Shown here: positions 42,219 through 53,755 of the stretch, piece by piece
How positions within the stretch are numbered: position 1 is the stretch's first letter
Layout: every line of letters starts with the position of its first letter
Assembly: GCF_002234675.1 (NCBI RefSeq)
Contig: NC_019873.2
Location: 12,660,235-12,724,234, forward strand
Origin: Oryzias latipes
Lineage: Eukaryota > Chordata > Actinopteri > Beloniformes > Adrianichthyidae
Direction: 5' to 3'
Length of the DNA: 64,000 nt
Notes under the pieces: model-generated
Databases searched by the model: none
The model's input: the letters and a program-made list of their open reading frames with translations, nothing else
What the model was told of the DNA's origin: nothing
Position numbers and translations under genes: made by a program

Positions 42219-44065
42219 GTCTCCATGCAAGTCAGGACCAGGAAAACAGAAATCTGAGCTGCTGCACTCACCCACTTTGTCTCCCACCATTCTTGCTAGC
42301 CTGTCCATGCCTGCAGAGTGTGTCAGTGGGAATAACAGCCGTCAGTCAGTATGTGTTTGAACAGAAAGACGAGACTGAAGCAGTGGACGCCACTCAGGTA
42401 TCTTGGTTGCTATACAGATGTTGCAGACAGGGCCAACCTGTTCCACCAGCTGTGACATTCAAACATGATTCAAATGTGCTGTGTTCATGTACACGAGCTG
42501 CTGCTGCCCTGAGAGCTGACTTCAGGTGGCTGCGTCTTAGGGAGGAGGCACACCTCTGCAGGTGTGGGTGTTTCTCATCTTTGATGAAAAGATGATTCAC
42601 AGGTGAACTATGTGGCACATAAACCAAAGTGATCCCCTGGATCAGGCAGACGTATTAAAACAAAACTGACCCTGACGTTGTGGGTCTGCTGAGTGAGATG
42701 AAGTTGGAAAAAGAGCCGATTGGCAGGAGGGAGGGGTCATAGACCTCAGATTGGTGATTAGATACTGTTTTTGTTTTCATTTTTTCGCACGGAGCCCTTC
42801 CAGAGCAGAGCTGTGCACAATCTTTGTTTCTGATAATATGTGAATGCAGTGATGTTTAACTCAAACTCCCATTTTAAAGTTGCTCTGGTTTTCTTTCCAA
42901 CAGATCTAAAAGCCCTTCCACGCATGGAATACTCGAGTACATAGGAGGTAACTTCTGTGATCTTCAGAGAAGAATAATCTCTAAAACAAATGTATTCTTT
43001 CATAAAAAAACTCTAAGATTACTTTACTTTTAGGAAAGCAAATGAAGTCTTGCTTCATCATGATCCAAGTGTGAGTGGAAAAAAAATGCAATTTTACTCT
43101 AAAACTTAGAGTTCAGTAAAAGCGTGTTTTGGACTTGTTGAATTTCTTGCATCGATTTCTAAAGAACATTAAAAAAATGTTTTTTTCTCCTTTTGCTCCA
43201 GGTTTATCTCTGTATCTTGTTTGCTGCAAAATAAAAAATAAAAAGCAAGATTTGGTTGTGGTCCCCAGCCAAACTAAAATATCAGCTCATGTCAGCTGTC
43301 AGACTTCTGCATGAAGGATCTGAGTTCAGATCATTACAGATCTTCCCTTTAGTTTATGACCACAGCTGACTTTCCGGGGGTTCACTGCAGAAGAACCCAG
43401 TTCCTCTTCACCTTCAGACAGAACACAGCTTAAAGCTTCCATCTATTACAGTAGGAACAGAGTGGTCATTTTTCAGCTTCTCTTTTCCTCTCTTTGATGT
43501 GACTTTGAAAGTTTAATATTTGTGTGAAATGTGAGAAATATTCACATGTTCTGTTTCAGCTCCTTTACACTACTCAATCCCCTCTGGTAATATCTAGCTA
43601 ATCTGCTGTTAAAACCATCAACTTTAATGTTTTTCACTTTTATGGATTTCTAAAGCTTAAACTGTTTCATGATTATAGAAAATGAATGAAAAATCTTCAA
43701 ATGTTGTGCTCCATGCGAGCTGAAGACTTTTGCAACTTTCAACTGAAAAAAACCTTCAGACTTTGATTATTCAGACACCAAACTTGATTTGGCCCTTCCA
43801 GTCAGAGTGATTACAGGTGTGAAGACACCCTTGTGTGACAATTTTTTGAGGGGGGTGTCAACATTTCTTTGTGTTGAGAGTTATGCAGGAGTCATCCATC
43901 TAAGTGGATATCTGTTTTTAAACTTTTGGTTAATTTTTTAAGGACTTGAAAAAAGATTTTACATGAACCACAGTGTCATCAGCGTACATCAGTAGACACA
44001 ACTCTGGATGTTTATTAGTTTCAAGACTGAAAGAAATGGTTAAATAATGAATTCTGGTTTCAATT
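42219..44065. other. Noncoding tail of duplication unit B
   Basis: It aligns with 20930-22849 of unit A with small indels and one deletion of about 200 bp near its right end. It runs directly into the head of unit C. Neither strand has an open frame conserved between the two copies. Confidence 0.65.
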
Positions 44066-44243
44066 CCGACTTGTGCTTTTTTCCAACTATCTGGAAATGG
44101 AGATTAGACTTTTCTTTGTGCTCAGTTTTGTGACGTTTTTGTGGGTTTGTCTCTCATAACTGAGTAAGGTGGTGTCAATTTGTGACATCTTCACAACTTG
44201 GTGTTTATGAGGAAAACACAGGAGAACATTTGACTTAAAGAAA

Positions 44244-44249
44244 TTTATT
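44244..44249 (-). terminator. Polyadenylation signal AATAAA, small gene copy C
   Basis: Aligned with the signals of copies A and B. Confidence 0.55.
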
Positions 44250-44656
44250 TTTGTTGAGTACGTCACAGGAAGTTGATGGTCTTTCATGTAGGAAATCTGA
44301 CATAAAAATGTGGACTCAGACTTCAGTTGCTCCTGTGGCAGACATGGATGAAGCTGATGAAGATTCTGCTGAGTTTTTACAGACCGAAGCTTCCCAGGAA
44401 CCCTTTCGAACCTGAGAGCACACAAACATGAAAGTGTAAACTGTTGTGGTTCTGCCCTGGCAGATTGTGGGACATTTGTCATGAGGTGGGGCTACTACAC
44501 CCACAGAAACAACTGTTTGGGTGGATTTGTAGGTCAAAAGGTTCCTTCTCCATAAATCTGCTCAGGAATGGCCGGAAGAACCTGACAGATCTTTCTGAAA
44601 TTCTGCCCCTTCTTTTTGTGTCATGCCATTTCTTTCTGTCTTTAAAACTTACCTCC

Positions 44657-45775
44657 CTAAAATTTGCCCATTGTAGAAAGTGCGTCATCAAGACCAAAGC
44701 CCCCTTTTCCTTCCACCTTCGCTTGTGCTCCTCCTGCTTGTCCTTCCACCTTCACCCCTGCCTGTCCTCCTGGTTCCTTCTTTCCTTTCTGTCCGTCTTT
44801 CCCACTCAAAGCAGTCTTCACCGTTTGCTCCACCATTTGACCTGCAGAAAAGCACATGGTGAGCTCTGTCTGTCCTGTGTCAGTCAGTGAAAACATCTGC
44901 ATAAGCATCAGAGCTACAGCATAGACTTCAGTCAAGTCGTCATCAAAACGGCAAAAGAACAGACCAAGTCAAGTTCTGGTCAGCGCATGATTTTTATTCA
45001 TTTCATTTTTCCTAAATTCTTGTGCTGAATCACCACCTTCCAGCTGGATCACTAAAGGCAGTTGGATTTATATCATTAACCTTTAGTTTAACTATAGATC
45101 TGGACCTTCACGGTCACCTTCTCCAGTTCATGTGAAGAGATGCAACAATGTTCCCAGACCAGCAATCAAACGGAAACACTGAATCCATGGAGACAATTCT
45201 GAAACATCTCTGCTGGAGGCTAACTGGAGCCAAAAAGTGAAACAGTCTTAGAAGCTGACCAGAGTGAACTTGGCCCACCTTTAATATACCAATGTTTAAA
45301 AAGAAAAATTATAATGAGAAAAAAAAATGTTATTCACAATAATGACAGTGCAACAATAAATGCTTTAGAAAAATATTAGAAAATGACAAAAGAAAATCAG
45401 TTTTTATAAATTCATCAAAATCCATAAAACCCATCACTAGAATACCTCAGATAGCTAAAAAAGAATATAGAATTATGCAAAACATAGACCAATCTCAAAA
45501 ATTAAAATAAAAAAATCAACATCTGAAGCTAAATTACCTGAAAAAGTTATCTCAAAAGAAGGTAAATAATCATATATTGTTACACCTTTCAAAAGTACAA
45601 AAAAAAAAAAAAAAATTTGGATCAGCTGAAGCAGACAGGAACTGAACACGTTTTTGTTTGACGCAGAAACACAGACAAAAAAACTGACAGGCTCACGCGA
45701 AAACTCACCTGCTTTCTTGCCGGCTTGTTCGACGACATCAGGATTTGATCCCACCATTGACTTGAGTTTATCCAT
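44657..45775 (-). CDS. Unrecognised Gly/Lys/Gln-rich small protein, copy C (83 aa, early stop)
   Basis: Third paralogue. Exon 1 is 45775-45709 (MDKLKSMVGSNPDVVEQAGK), with the same size and phase as A and B. Exon 2 starts at 44841 and reads GQMVEQTVKTALSG, one GGQAGVKVEGQAGG-type repeat and FGLDDALSTMGKF, then TAG at 44659-44657. Total 252 nt. As in copy B, the frame beyond the stop stays open to the donor (after 44653), and exon 3 (44411-44377) is intact with the SKGFLG-type tail. The promoter has a true TATAAAA, and the first intron is the shortest of the three (867 bp against 1577 and 1971). It is probably expressed, but there is no direct evidence. Confidence 0.65.
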
Positions 45776-45827
45776 GGCTGCTGAAGGATGTGTGCAGATT
45801 TGTGTGTGAGCAGTGAACAGCTCCCAT

Positions 45828-45834
45828 TTTTATA
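45828..45834 (-). promoter_or_regulatory. TATA box of small gene copy C
   Basis: TATAAAA on the minus strand lies 53-59 bases upstream of the start codon, implying a leader of roughly 25-30 bases. Copies A and B have TTTAAA here. Confidence 0.6.
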
Positions 45835-45929
45835 CTGTCGCTGTCTGATACTCCTCCTGCAGGAACCAGGTGTGGCTGCAGAGTCTGCAAACTGCCAAGG
45901 GAGGCACAACCCTGTTTGACTTGATATAG

Positions 45930-48480
45930 GTATGTTAGTGACTCATAAAAAATTTCATTTTGGACACACTTCTTTGTCACCTTGTGTGGCACTCACAATG
46001 GCTGGCGTGGCTCCTGTACCTTCTCTTTTAAACAATCCCAAAAAATTCTGAAGCAACACATTGCATTTTTCCAAAATTAAAATTAAAAATGTTCTCAACG
46101 AGCAATGTTCTGGCTTCAGGAATGCAGAAGGGGCACAAAAAGATTCTGTATTGAATACCAAAAAAATGACATTTAAAATCATGTGCAAAGAGCAGGATTG
46201 AAGTGAAGATTCATTGCCTACTGTGGTTTCACTAAGGAGAGCAAAGAAGAGAAGGAAGGTGACTAAAAAATGAAATTTAACTTTATTCAAATAGATATTT
46301 GTGGAAATAATATGGACTTTAATGTAGGAGAACTGTTTCTAAGAAAAGGGACATTTCCTCATAAAAATAAGTGCAAAGCAGCAGAAGGCATGATAGTGCT
46401 TTTCAACCTTGCTGCCATTCATAGAAACCATCTGTAACCACCAGGAGAATGTGGGGTTCAGTGTCTTTCTCAAGGACAACTTTGACTGATTGGTAGGTAA
46501 GGCGAGAGCTGAACTTGTGAGCTTCAAATCAGTGGTCGACCACTCTACCTCTGCACCACAGCCGCCCCAATGCAGCTTAGAGGAGCTAATGACTGTAAAA
46601 ACAAAATAAATGGCTCAACCATTCTGGAAAATATAAATACAAACTTATTGTTGAGCTTTTCAATTTCACCAGCAAAAACCTTGAAGAGAGTTTAAAAATT
46701 CTTCTTCAGCCTTCTTTGCGTCGGTACACGTCAACAGACGTCTAAGGTTTTGTAGCCTCTCTATACATTTTACTAGTGATTGTCAATATGCTTTTTTCAA
46801 GGCTGTACCAGATTACCGGTACTATAAGTCAAATCCAGCCAATACCCGATATGAGTGGCCAAAATTAATTTGCAGTATAAGTATAAATGTTGGCATCACA
46901 GGGTTGCGGGAGCCTATCCCAGCTTCAGTTGGGTAAAGGCTGGGAACACCCTGGGCAGGTTGCCAGTCCGTCGCAGGGCCAAAACAAAAACAAATGACAA
47001 ATAACGCACACTACACCACATCACATGCTACAAAGGCTAAATACTAAAAGTATACTAAACACGTAAATAACTATTTAGTATGATCTCAGTCTGCCCTAAT
47101 CTGATATTGATGCCTGCTGAGAGCCCCAGGACCGTGACTACAATTCAGGTCCACGTGGATCTGTGAGAAGTCGGCTTCTGTTTGATGATTTCTACTTCCA
47201 GCTCCTCAGAATGGGGCTCATGAGAGAAGCATAAATAGAAAATTAACTCAAGCGTTTCAAAGAGAACAAACTTCAGAGAAAAACTGTTTCCATGATAGAG
47301 GGCTGCTGTTTTTGGCCTTTTGTTTCTTTTTTTTCTTGTTTTATTGAGTTGCAGAATTACTTTTTCACCTCCAACATTCCTTTAAAGCAGGTGCCGCTGA
47401 GATCTGATTGGCTAAGAAGCTGAGCTATCTGTGAGATATTTCAAAACAATAAACTAGTGGGGGGAACATAGGCGTGTTCAAAAACAGAAATAATTAGCAT
47501 GGGTACCCAACAGCCAAAGAGCCTAAAGGGACAACTGTAGACTATCAATCAGTCGACATGTGATCTAAGATTAAAATGAATAAATTCCAACACCTTTTTT
47601 TCACATCTGAGCTGTTGTTTCATTGGTTTTTAATGCAACTGAAATTAAACTCAAACTCAAACATGACCTTCACAAAGATGGGAATTGAACAGCAGCAGCT
47701 TCTTCAGCACAAAAAGATACTGACTGACTGACTTTCTGAGCTGCTAACAGGGGAGAACACTTTTAAAGACAACGGGTTTGAACTGGCAAATTAATTCTGG
47801 GAGTTTTTATTTCTCTGATACTTTTGTGGTTGAGTTGACTCAGCCTGTCAGTCCACAAACACCTTCACTGTTTTACGTTCTAAAGCTCCAGGAGCTGTGA
47901 TGTCTGTGTAGAGTCTCACATGGGGCCCAGATGGTGACCCAGACTAAAAGTGCCTCAGAAACCGTGTCACCTGGACCTCATGGTCCAACCAAACTTTTAC
48001 AGTCATGAAAATAATTAAAAACAGCTCCAAAACCATCAGAATTTTGTACCTACTCAACAAATTCTATTTTAGCTGCATCAAAAACCTGTTTTCTATATGT
48101 AAGAACCTTTCACTTGTTCTGTCGGGCTGTTTCTGCAATGGTTCTGGTCTTGTGTTGAGAAGGTTTTTGGGCGTTCAGACAAACGGGTTGATAAAACGCG
48201 TTTGTCAGGAAACGCCTCAGTGGCTCTTGTTCTTGTAGTGTTTCTTTAAACTGGCAGCAAAAACCTGTTTGTGAAACAAGAAAGGATCATATGGTGTCTT
48301 AGTAATGGGATGGTACTTAATATTATAATATTTTAATTTTGTAAAAAAAAAACTTTGAGACCACAAATTGTAGTCTTTTTATTCCAAACAAAAATTCTAA
48401 AAGAAAGAAAAACTCTTTATGTTTAAATAAAATACTAATTTCAGAGATCTGCAGCTGCAGGTCATCAAACAGGAATGTTT
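45930..48480. other. Noncoding host DNA of unit C with dispersed-repeat remnants
   Basis: It aligns with unit A (17930-19560 and 20411-20720) and partly with unit B (25960-26090 and 26790-27345). Repeat remnants lie at 46395-46565 and 46905-46978. The conserved block 47340-47600 has an open frame in A and B, but here a 5-base deletion breaks it, so it is not coding. No gene is seen. Confidence 0.55.
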
Positions 48481-48602
48481 CCTCAGACTCCCATGAATGG
48501 ATTCATTTCATTATGCATTAGTGTTAAAGCCACAGATGCAAATAATATGTGCTGGAACACATTTCTTCTCGCTGGAACTAAAACAGTTGCAACACATCAA
48601 CA

Positions 48603-49150
48603 TACACTGAATGGCCATTTTATTGGACAAACTTTTCCAACTGCACATTAACACCAATTTCTAATTACCCAATCATATCACAGCAACTCGATGCATTTAG
48701 ATATGTAGACATGGTCAAGACGATCTGCTACAGTTCAAACCGAGCATCAGAATGGGGAAAAAAGGTGACTGAAGTGACTTTGAATGTGGCCAGACGGGCT
48801 GGTCTGAGTATTTCAGAAACTGCTGAACTACTGGGATTTTCACCCACAACCATCTCTAGGGTTTACAGAGAATGGTCTGAAAAAGAGAAAATATCCAATG
48901 AGTGGCAGTTCTGTGGACAGAAATGTCTTGTTGGTGCCAGAGGTCAGAGGAGAATGGTCAGACTGGTTCCAGCTGATAGAAGGACAACAGTAACTCAAAT
49001 AACCACTGGTTACAACTGAGGTCTGCATACTTTTGAGGTTGAAGAACATCTGTGAATGCACAACACGTCCAATCTTGAAGCAGATGGGCTACAGCAGCAG
49101 AAGACCACACCAGTGACACTCCTGTCAGCCAAGAACAGTGACTAAGGCTG
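48603..49150 (+). pseudogene. Tc1-like transposon, left part, broken by a LINE
   Basis: It starts at TA followed by CACTGAATGGCCATTTTATT, a Tc1-type terminal repeat. The frame 48711-49019 encodes the DNA-binding half of a Tc1 transposase (LSISETAELLGFSPTTISRV, REWSEKEK, CLVGARGQRRMVRLV). Stops follow, then a SRRP-like region around 49100, and the L2/CR1 LINE interrupts at about 49155. The catalytic half resumes at about 51310. Confidence 0.8.
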
Positions 49151-49154
49151 CCAT

Positions 49155-51309
49155 TTCGGTCGAGGTTTAGACCTCACCACAGTACGGAAACTGCACTAGT
49201 TAGAGTCTCTAATGACTTGTTATTGGCCTCAGAAAAGGGTCTACTTTCTATTCTTGTCCTATTGGACCTCAGTGCAGCCTTTGACACTATCGACCACAGT
49301 ATTTTACTCCATAGACTAGAGCAGGACATAGGGATCAGAGGATCTGCTCTCCAGTGGTTTAAATCCTATCTGTCCGATAGGTATCAGTTCGTTAATGTAA
49401 ATGGCCATTCCTCTCAGTGCACTCGAGTCAACTATGGAGTCCCACAGGGCTCAGTCTTGGGAACGATCCTGTTTACGCTTTATATGCTACCCCTAGGAAA
49501 CATAATCAGGAAACACAGCATTAATTTTCATTGTTATGCCGACGATACGCAGTTGTATTTATCCATGAAGCCTGACCAGAATGACCAGATAGAGAAACTG
49601 AACGCCTGCATCAGTGACATCAAGACCTGGATGACAATTAATTACCTCCTCTTGAACCCAGAAAAAACTGAGGTCATTATACTTGGTCCTAAAAACCTCA
49701 GAGATACTCTGTCTGCTCAGAAAGTCTCCCTGGATGGCATAAGTATAGCCCCCAATTCCACAGTTAGAAACCTTGGGGTTTTACTTGACCAGGATTTATC
49801 ATTTAAGGCTCACATATCTCAGGCGTGCAGAACTGCCTTTTTTCACCTGCGGAATATTGCTAAGATCAGAAATATACTTTCTAAGAGTGATGCTGAAAAA
49901 CTCATCCATGCATTTGTTACGTCGAGGCTGGATTACTGTAACTCCTTGTTAGCAGCGTGTCCTAAGAGTTCCTTAAGAAGTCTCCAGCTTGTTCAGAACG
50001 CAGCAGCTAGATTGTTAGCTGGAACTAGCAGAAGAGATCACATCACTCCTGTGTTAGTTTCGCTCCATTGGCTCCCAGTTGATTCCAGAATCAAGTTCAA
50101 GATCCTCCTGTTAACCTATAAGGCCTTACATGGAATGGCCCCGTCCTATATTAAGGACCTCATAGTCCCTTACCATCCAATGAGAACACTTCGCTCGCAA
50201 AATGCAGGACTGCTTGTGGTTCCTAGAATTAGTAAAAGTACGGTTGGAGGTAGAGCGTTTAGTCACCAAGCCCCTGTCTTATGGAATAAACTCCCAGCTC
50301 ATGTAAGAGAGGCCGACTCAGTTTCTACATTCAAAGCTAGACTGAAAACATTCCTCTTTGGACAGGCTTATTGTCAGACTAGTTAGTATTCAGAGATTAT
50401 TTAACTTAATGTTAATTTGTTTAAATTAATAATAACTATTTCTTTTAAAAGGCTGCTAGAAGTTGAAGCTGGGGTAACTATGGTGCACTGGGGTTCTGTC
50501 CTCTTTCCTGTTTTTACTTCTACCCTTCCTCTCCTCTATTCTTGATCATAATTTATCATTTAGTTCTGGGGTTCTGTCCTCTTTCCTGTTTTTACTTCTA
50601 CCCTTCCTCTCCTCTATTCTTGATCATAATTTATCATTTAGTTCTCCATGCCTCTGTTTGGTGCAGTGCGATTCATGTATTGTCCCTCTTTTCCTCTCCC
50701 CTCCTGGGGAGTGGGAGTGCTTCCAGACTCTAGTTGGCTCATCCGTGCTCCAGTTCCTGACCGTTTACCTCACCTTTGCTCCTGCTCCTACACCTGGCTG
50801 TGGATCCTGCCTCTGGCTCATCTCTGGCTCGTCTCTGCTCTGTACCTGACCGAGTACCTCGCCTCTGCTCCTGCTCCTACACCTGGCTGTGGTTCCTGTC
50901 TCCGGCTCGACTCGCGCCTTTGACTGTCCCCACAACCACGGCTGGATGAAGCTCGTCTGCTGGACTTTTATATATGTAGTTGTAGATTTAGATAAGTTAA
51001 TTCTTCTCTAAGATTTCTGGTAAATCGCCTGTCCGTCCTGGGGGAGGATCCCTCCTTCATGTGGGCACCCCTGAGGTTTCTTCGTTTTTTCCGGAATCCG
51101 GTTTTTTTGGGAGTTTTTCCTTACCGCGAAGGGGGGTCTAAGGGCAGGGATGCCAGTATAGCTTAGTCAGTTTGTTAGTTCATTTTAGTATTTTTCTATT
51201 GAACTCTTTGTATTCGTGATCCTTTTGAGTTCATGTTTTACTTCGAAGCCCATCGAGACGACTGTTGTTGTGATTTTGGGCTATACAAATAAAATTGAAT
51301 TGAATTGAA
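49155..51309 (+). mobile_element. L2/CR1-type LINE, 5'-truncated, inserted in Tc1
   Basis: It begins within the RT domain ([11 protein letters not shown] in one frame; the family has [11 protein letters not shown]) and ends with the typical 3' tail GGGCTATACAAATAAAATTG plus (AATTG)n. The 3' UTR contains an 80-bp direct duplication (about 50493-50655) and a CTCCTGCTCCTACACCTGGC repeat. Tc1 sequence resumes immediately after the tail, so this is a clean insertion into the transposon. Confidence 0.85.
49217..50386 (+). CDS. L2/CR1 LINE reverse transcriptase, C-terminal 389 codons
   Basis: The frame is uninterrupted. It has [33 protein letters not shown] and the catalytic [11 protein letters not shown], then the thumb and C-terminal region [32 protein letters not shown] and [16 protein letters not shown]. 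The product copies LINE RNA into DNA at the target site. The endonuclease and the first part of RT are missing through 5' truncation, so this copy cannot move, but lack of stops suggests a fairly recent insertion. Confidence 0.88.
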   Translation: MLLASEKGLLSILVLLDLSAAFDTIDHSILLHRLEQDIGIRGSALQWFKSYLSDRYQFVNVNGHSSQCTRVNYGVPQGSVLGTILFTLYMLPLGNIIRKHSINFHCYADDTQLYLSMKPDQNDQIEKLNACISDIKTWMTINYLLLNPEKTEVIILGPKNLRDTLSAQKVSLDGISIAPNSTVRNLGVLLDQDLSFKAHISQACRTAFFHLRNIAKIRNILSKSDAEKLIHAFVTSRLDYCNSLLAACPKSSLRSLQLVQNAAARLLAGTSRRDHITPVLVSLHWLPVDSRIKFKILLLTYKALHGMAPSYIKDLIVPYHPMRTLRSQNAGLLVVPRISKSTVGGRAFSHQAPVLWNKLPAHVREADSVSTFKARLKTFLFGQAYCQTS

Positions 51310-51640
51310 TTTCACACAGGCTCACATTAGACAATAAAAGATTGGAGAAAATTGTCTGCTCTGATGAATCTCCATTTCTACTGCGACATTCAAATGGTAG
51401 GGTCAGAATTTGGCATCAACAACATGAAAGCATGGATCTATCCTTTCTTGTAGCAACAGTTCAGGTTGGTGGTGGGTGGTGGGGGATTATTTTTTAGAAC
51501 ACTTTGGGCCCCTTAGTACCATTTGAGCATGGTTACAACACCACAGCCTGTGCTTAAATTGCCTCCACAGTCACCAGATCTCAACCCAATAGATTTGCTC
51601 CAATTTCACAAAAACTTAAGTGTGATCGTCATACTTTTAA
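51310..51640 (+). pseudogene. Tc1-like transposon, right part (degraded DDE region)
   Basis: Continuation of the Tc1 element of 48603. It encodes VCSDESPFLLRHSNGRVRIW and HQQHESMDLSFLVATVQVGG in one frame, then a stop. SDES carries the first catalytic Asp. The remainder is lost at a junction with a second Tc1-type element. Confidence 0.75.
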
Positions 51641-52617
51641 GAGATTTGTGGCTGAGTCAGAGCCAATAGCAGCTAGCACATATTTGACGCTGCTTGTGTC
51701 TCTGGGGTCAAGCCTTCTATTCAGCCACCCCTAAACAACACTCACAAGCAGAAATGGCTGCAGTGGGCCCCAACACACATAAAGACTCATTTCAAACAGT
51801 TCACTGATGTGTGCCATGCAACCCTGGATGGTCCAGCTAGATGGAGTAGTTGGCGGTTGGTGGATAGTCACTGTCATGTTTTGGGCTGGAATCATGGGGA
51901 GAAAGCTGGTCAATCCCTTTAGGGTCCCTGAAGGTGTGAAAATGACCTCTGAAAAGTATGTTACTGACTACTTTATTTCACTGTATAAGAAGAACCTAGC
52001 TTTCTGTAACAAAATCATCTTCATGTATGGCAATGCACCATCTCTTGGTGCAACGCATAACTCTGCATCATTGGCTGCTATAGGTATAACAGGATATAAA
52101 CTGATGGTGTGCCCCCCATCCTCCCCTGATCTAAACCCTACTGAGAACCTTTGGAGCATCCTCAATCAAGCAAAATATCTGTGAGGCTGGGAGGCATTTC
52201 ACATCCAAACAGCGGCTCTGTGAGACTATTTTTAAAGCAGAAACTCCAAAAGTTCAATGGATGCGAGAATTGTGAAACTGCCACAAAAGAAGGGGTCCTT
52301 TGTTGAAATGTAACCTTTTAAGATGTTTTTATTGGAATAGCTTTTGAGTTTAGTAATTACAACCTCCTAATGCAACACATTTTAAGTTCTTTGGAATTTA
52401 TCAAGTATTGTGGAGCTCTGTCATTCGTAATGTTGTGGAACGGTGCGTTTTAAGGTTTTTATTAAAAAAAAATACTGTTATCTTTAGGAGTTTTTTCAAT
52501 AACATTTAACATATACCCTGATGGTTAGTCACTTGAAAATTATGCTGAATTTCATTTGCATTGAGTATTCAAAAAATCATACAAAAATAGAATTTGCATT
52601 ATTTGAAACACACTGTA
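51640..52617 (+). pseudogene. Second Tc1-like element, 5'-truncated
   Basis: The frame 51807-52184 encodes the catalytic half of a different Tc1-type transposase: VMFWAGIMGRKLVNPFRVPE, FMYGNAPSLGATHNS (normally a DNAP motif, here GNAP, so the second catalytic Asp is replaced) and SSPDLNPTENLWSIL. It ends near CACACTGTACAG at about 52605-52616, probably the terminal repeat. It is inactive. Confidence 0.75.
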
Positions 52618-53250
52618 CAGTCAAAAGTTGCAGAAACTACAGGAGAGTTTCAGGTCCCAAGTTTTGAGAGTCCAGCAGCACCTGAATGCATCAGGAGAGC
52701 CCCACCCCTCGCAGAGAGCTGATGCCGTGCCCCGTTAATGGTTTTGTAAGAGCTAAAGTTTTCCTGGGTCCACTCAGACTGGGTGGATATCAGATTCGGA
52801 TCAAGTACCTAAACAGGAACGGAACCAGATCTGTAGCGAGAAGAACCTAATCCAAGTCCTACAGAATTCCGGTGAGCGAGACTCTGAATGGTTGATTGTT
52901 TTTTTTCTGTTTTGACTAGGTGTCATGTGAATCTGAACTCTCTCTCCTTTTCTTTACTAAACATCACTTTTAAGCTGAATTTGATCTTACTTTTTCAGAA
53001 ATGTCCTAATTCTATACAGAATATTATTCCATATGACATTATTTGGCAACTTCTTGGTGTAAGTTTTTTTTCTTTTTTAACTATGTAAATAAGCTTCCAT
53101 TCAAATTTTCTGCTGTTCCTCGCCCGGCTTTCCTTTTACTCATTTACAAACACAACTTTTTCTCCTCACAGTTATATCATCTGGAACAACAAAGAGATTC
53201 TTTACAAACACAAATGTCTCTTCCTGGATTCCTGCTTTCCAAACAACATT
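52618..53250. other. Possible AIFM2 promoter and 5' UTR region
   Basis: AIFM2 exon 2 begins exactly at the ATG after an acceptor, so a noncoding first exon must lie upstream. A candidate is the GC-richer stretch ending in GAATTCCG at 52871, followed by the donor GTGAGCGAG. The rest of this stretch holds no gene that I recognise. Confidence 0.3.
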
Positions 53251-53296
53251 AATTTTGGTTGATCAACTCTTCAACACAAAAGGTAATTTATTTTCT

Positions 53297-53755
53297 TACA
53301 CTGACCAAAAATATAAACGCAGATCAGTTGTATCACACAGCACAATGCCACAGATGTCGCAAGTTTTGAGGGAGCGAGCAATTGGCATGCTGATAGCAGG
53401 AATGTCCACCAGAGCTGTTCTTGGGGAATTGAATGTCCATTTCTCCACCATAAGCCTTCTCCAAAGGCGTTTCCGAGAATTTGGCAGAACATCCAACCGG
53501 CCTCACAACCGCAGACCACATGTAACCACACCAGCCCAAGACCTCCACATCCAGCATATCCACCTCCAAGATCGTCTGAGACCAGCCACTTGGACAGCTG
53601 CTGAAACAATCGGTTTGCATAACCACAGAATTTCTGCACAAACTGTCAGAAACCGTGTCAGGGAAGCTCATCTGCATGCTCGTCGTCCTCATCGAGGTCT
53701 TGACCTCACTCCAGTTCGTCGTCGTAACCAACTTGAGAGGGCAAATGCTAAATTG
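53297..53755 (+). pseudogene. Third Tc1-like element, 3'-truncated
   Basis: It starts TA then CACTGACCAAAAATATAAAC, the terminal repeat of a common fish Tc1 family. The frame from about 53345 encodes the paired helix-turn-helix DNA-binding half (MSQVLRERAIGMLIAGMSTR, FREFGRTSNRPHNRRPHVTT, LTPVRRRNQLERANAKLQWR). The catalytic half is absent. The sequence joins Rex3 directly at about 53755. Confidence 0.85.

Larger units (their letters stand above)
22850..44065. repeat. Duplication unit B
   Basis: This is the second tandem copy of the host unit. Head (22850-26100), middle (26780-27345), AIFM2 remnant and downstream sequence (31865-34780 and 40389-40610) and tail (42219-44065) all align with units A or C. 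The rest is inserted transposons. The unit start is arbitrary because the copies are in tandem. Confidence 0.7.
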
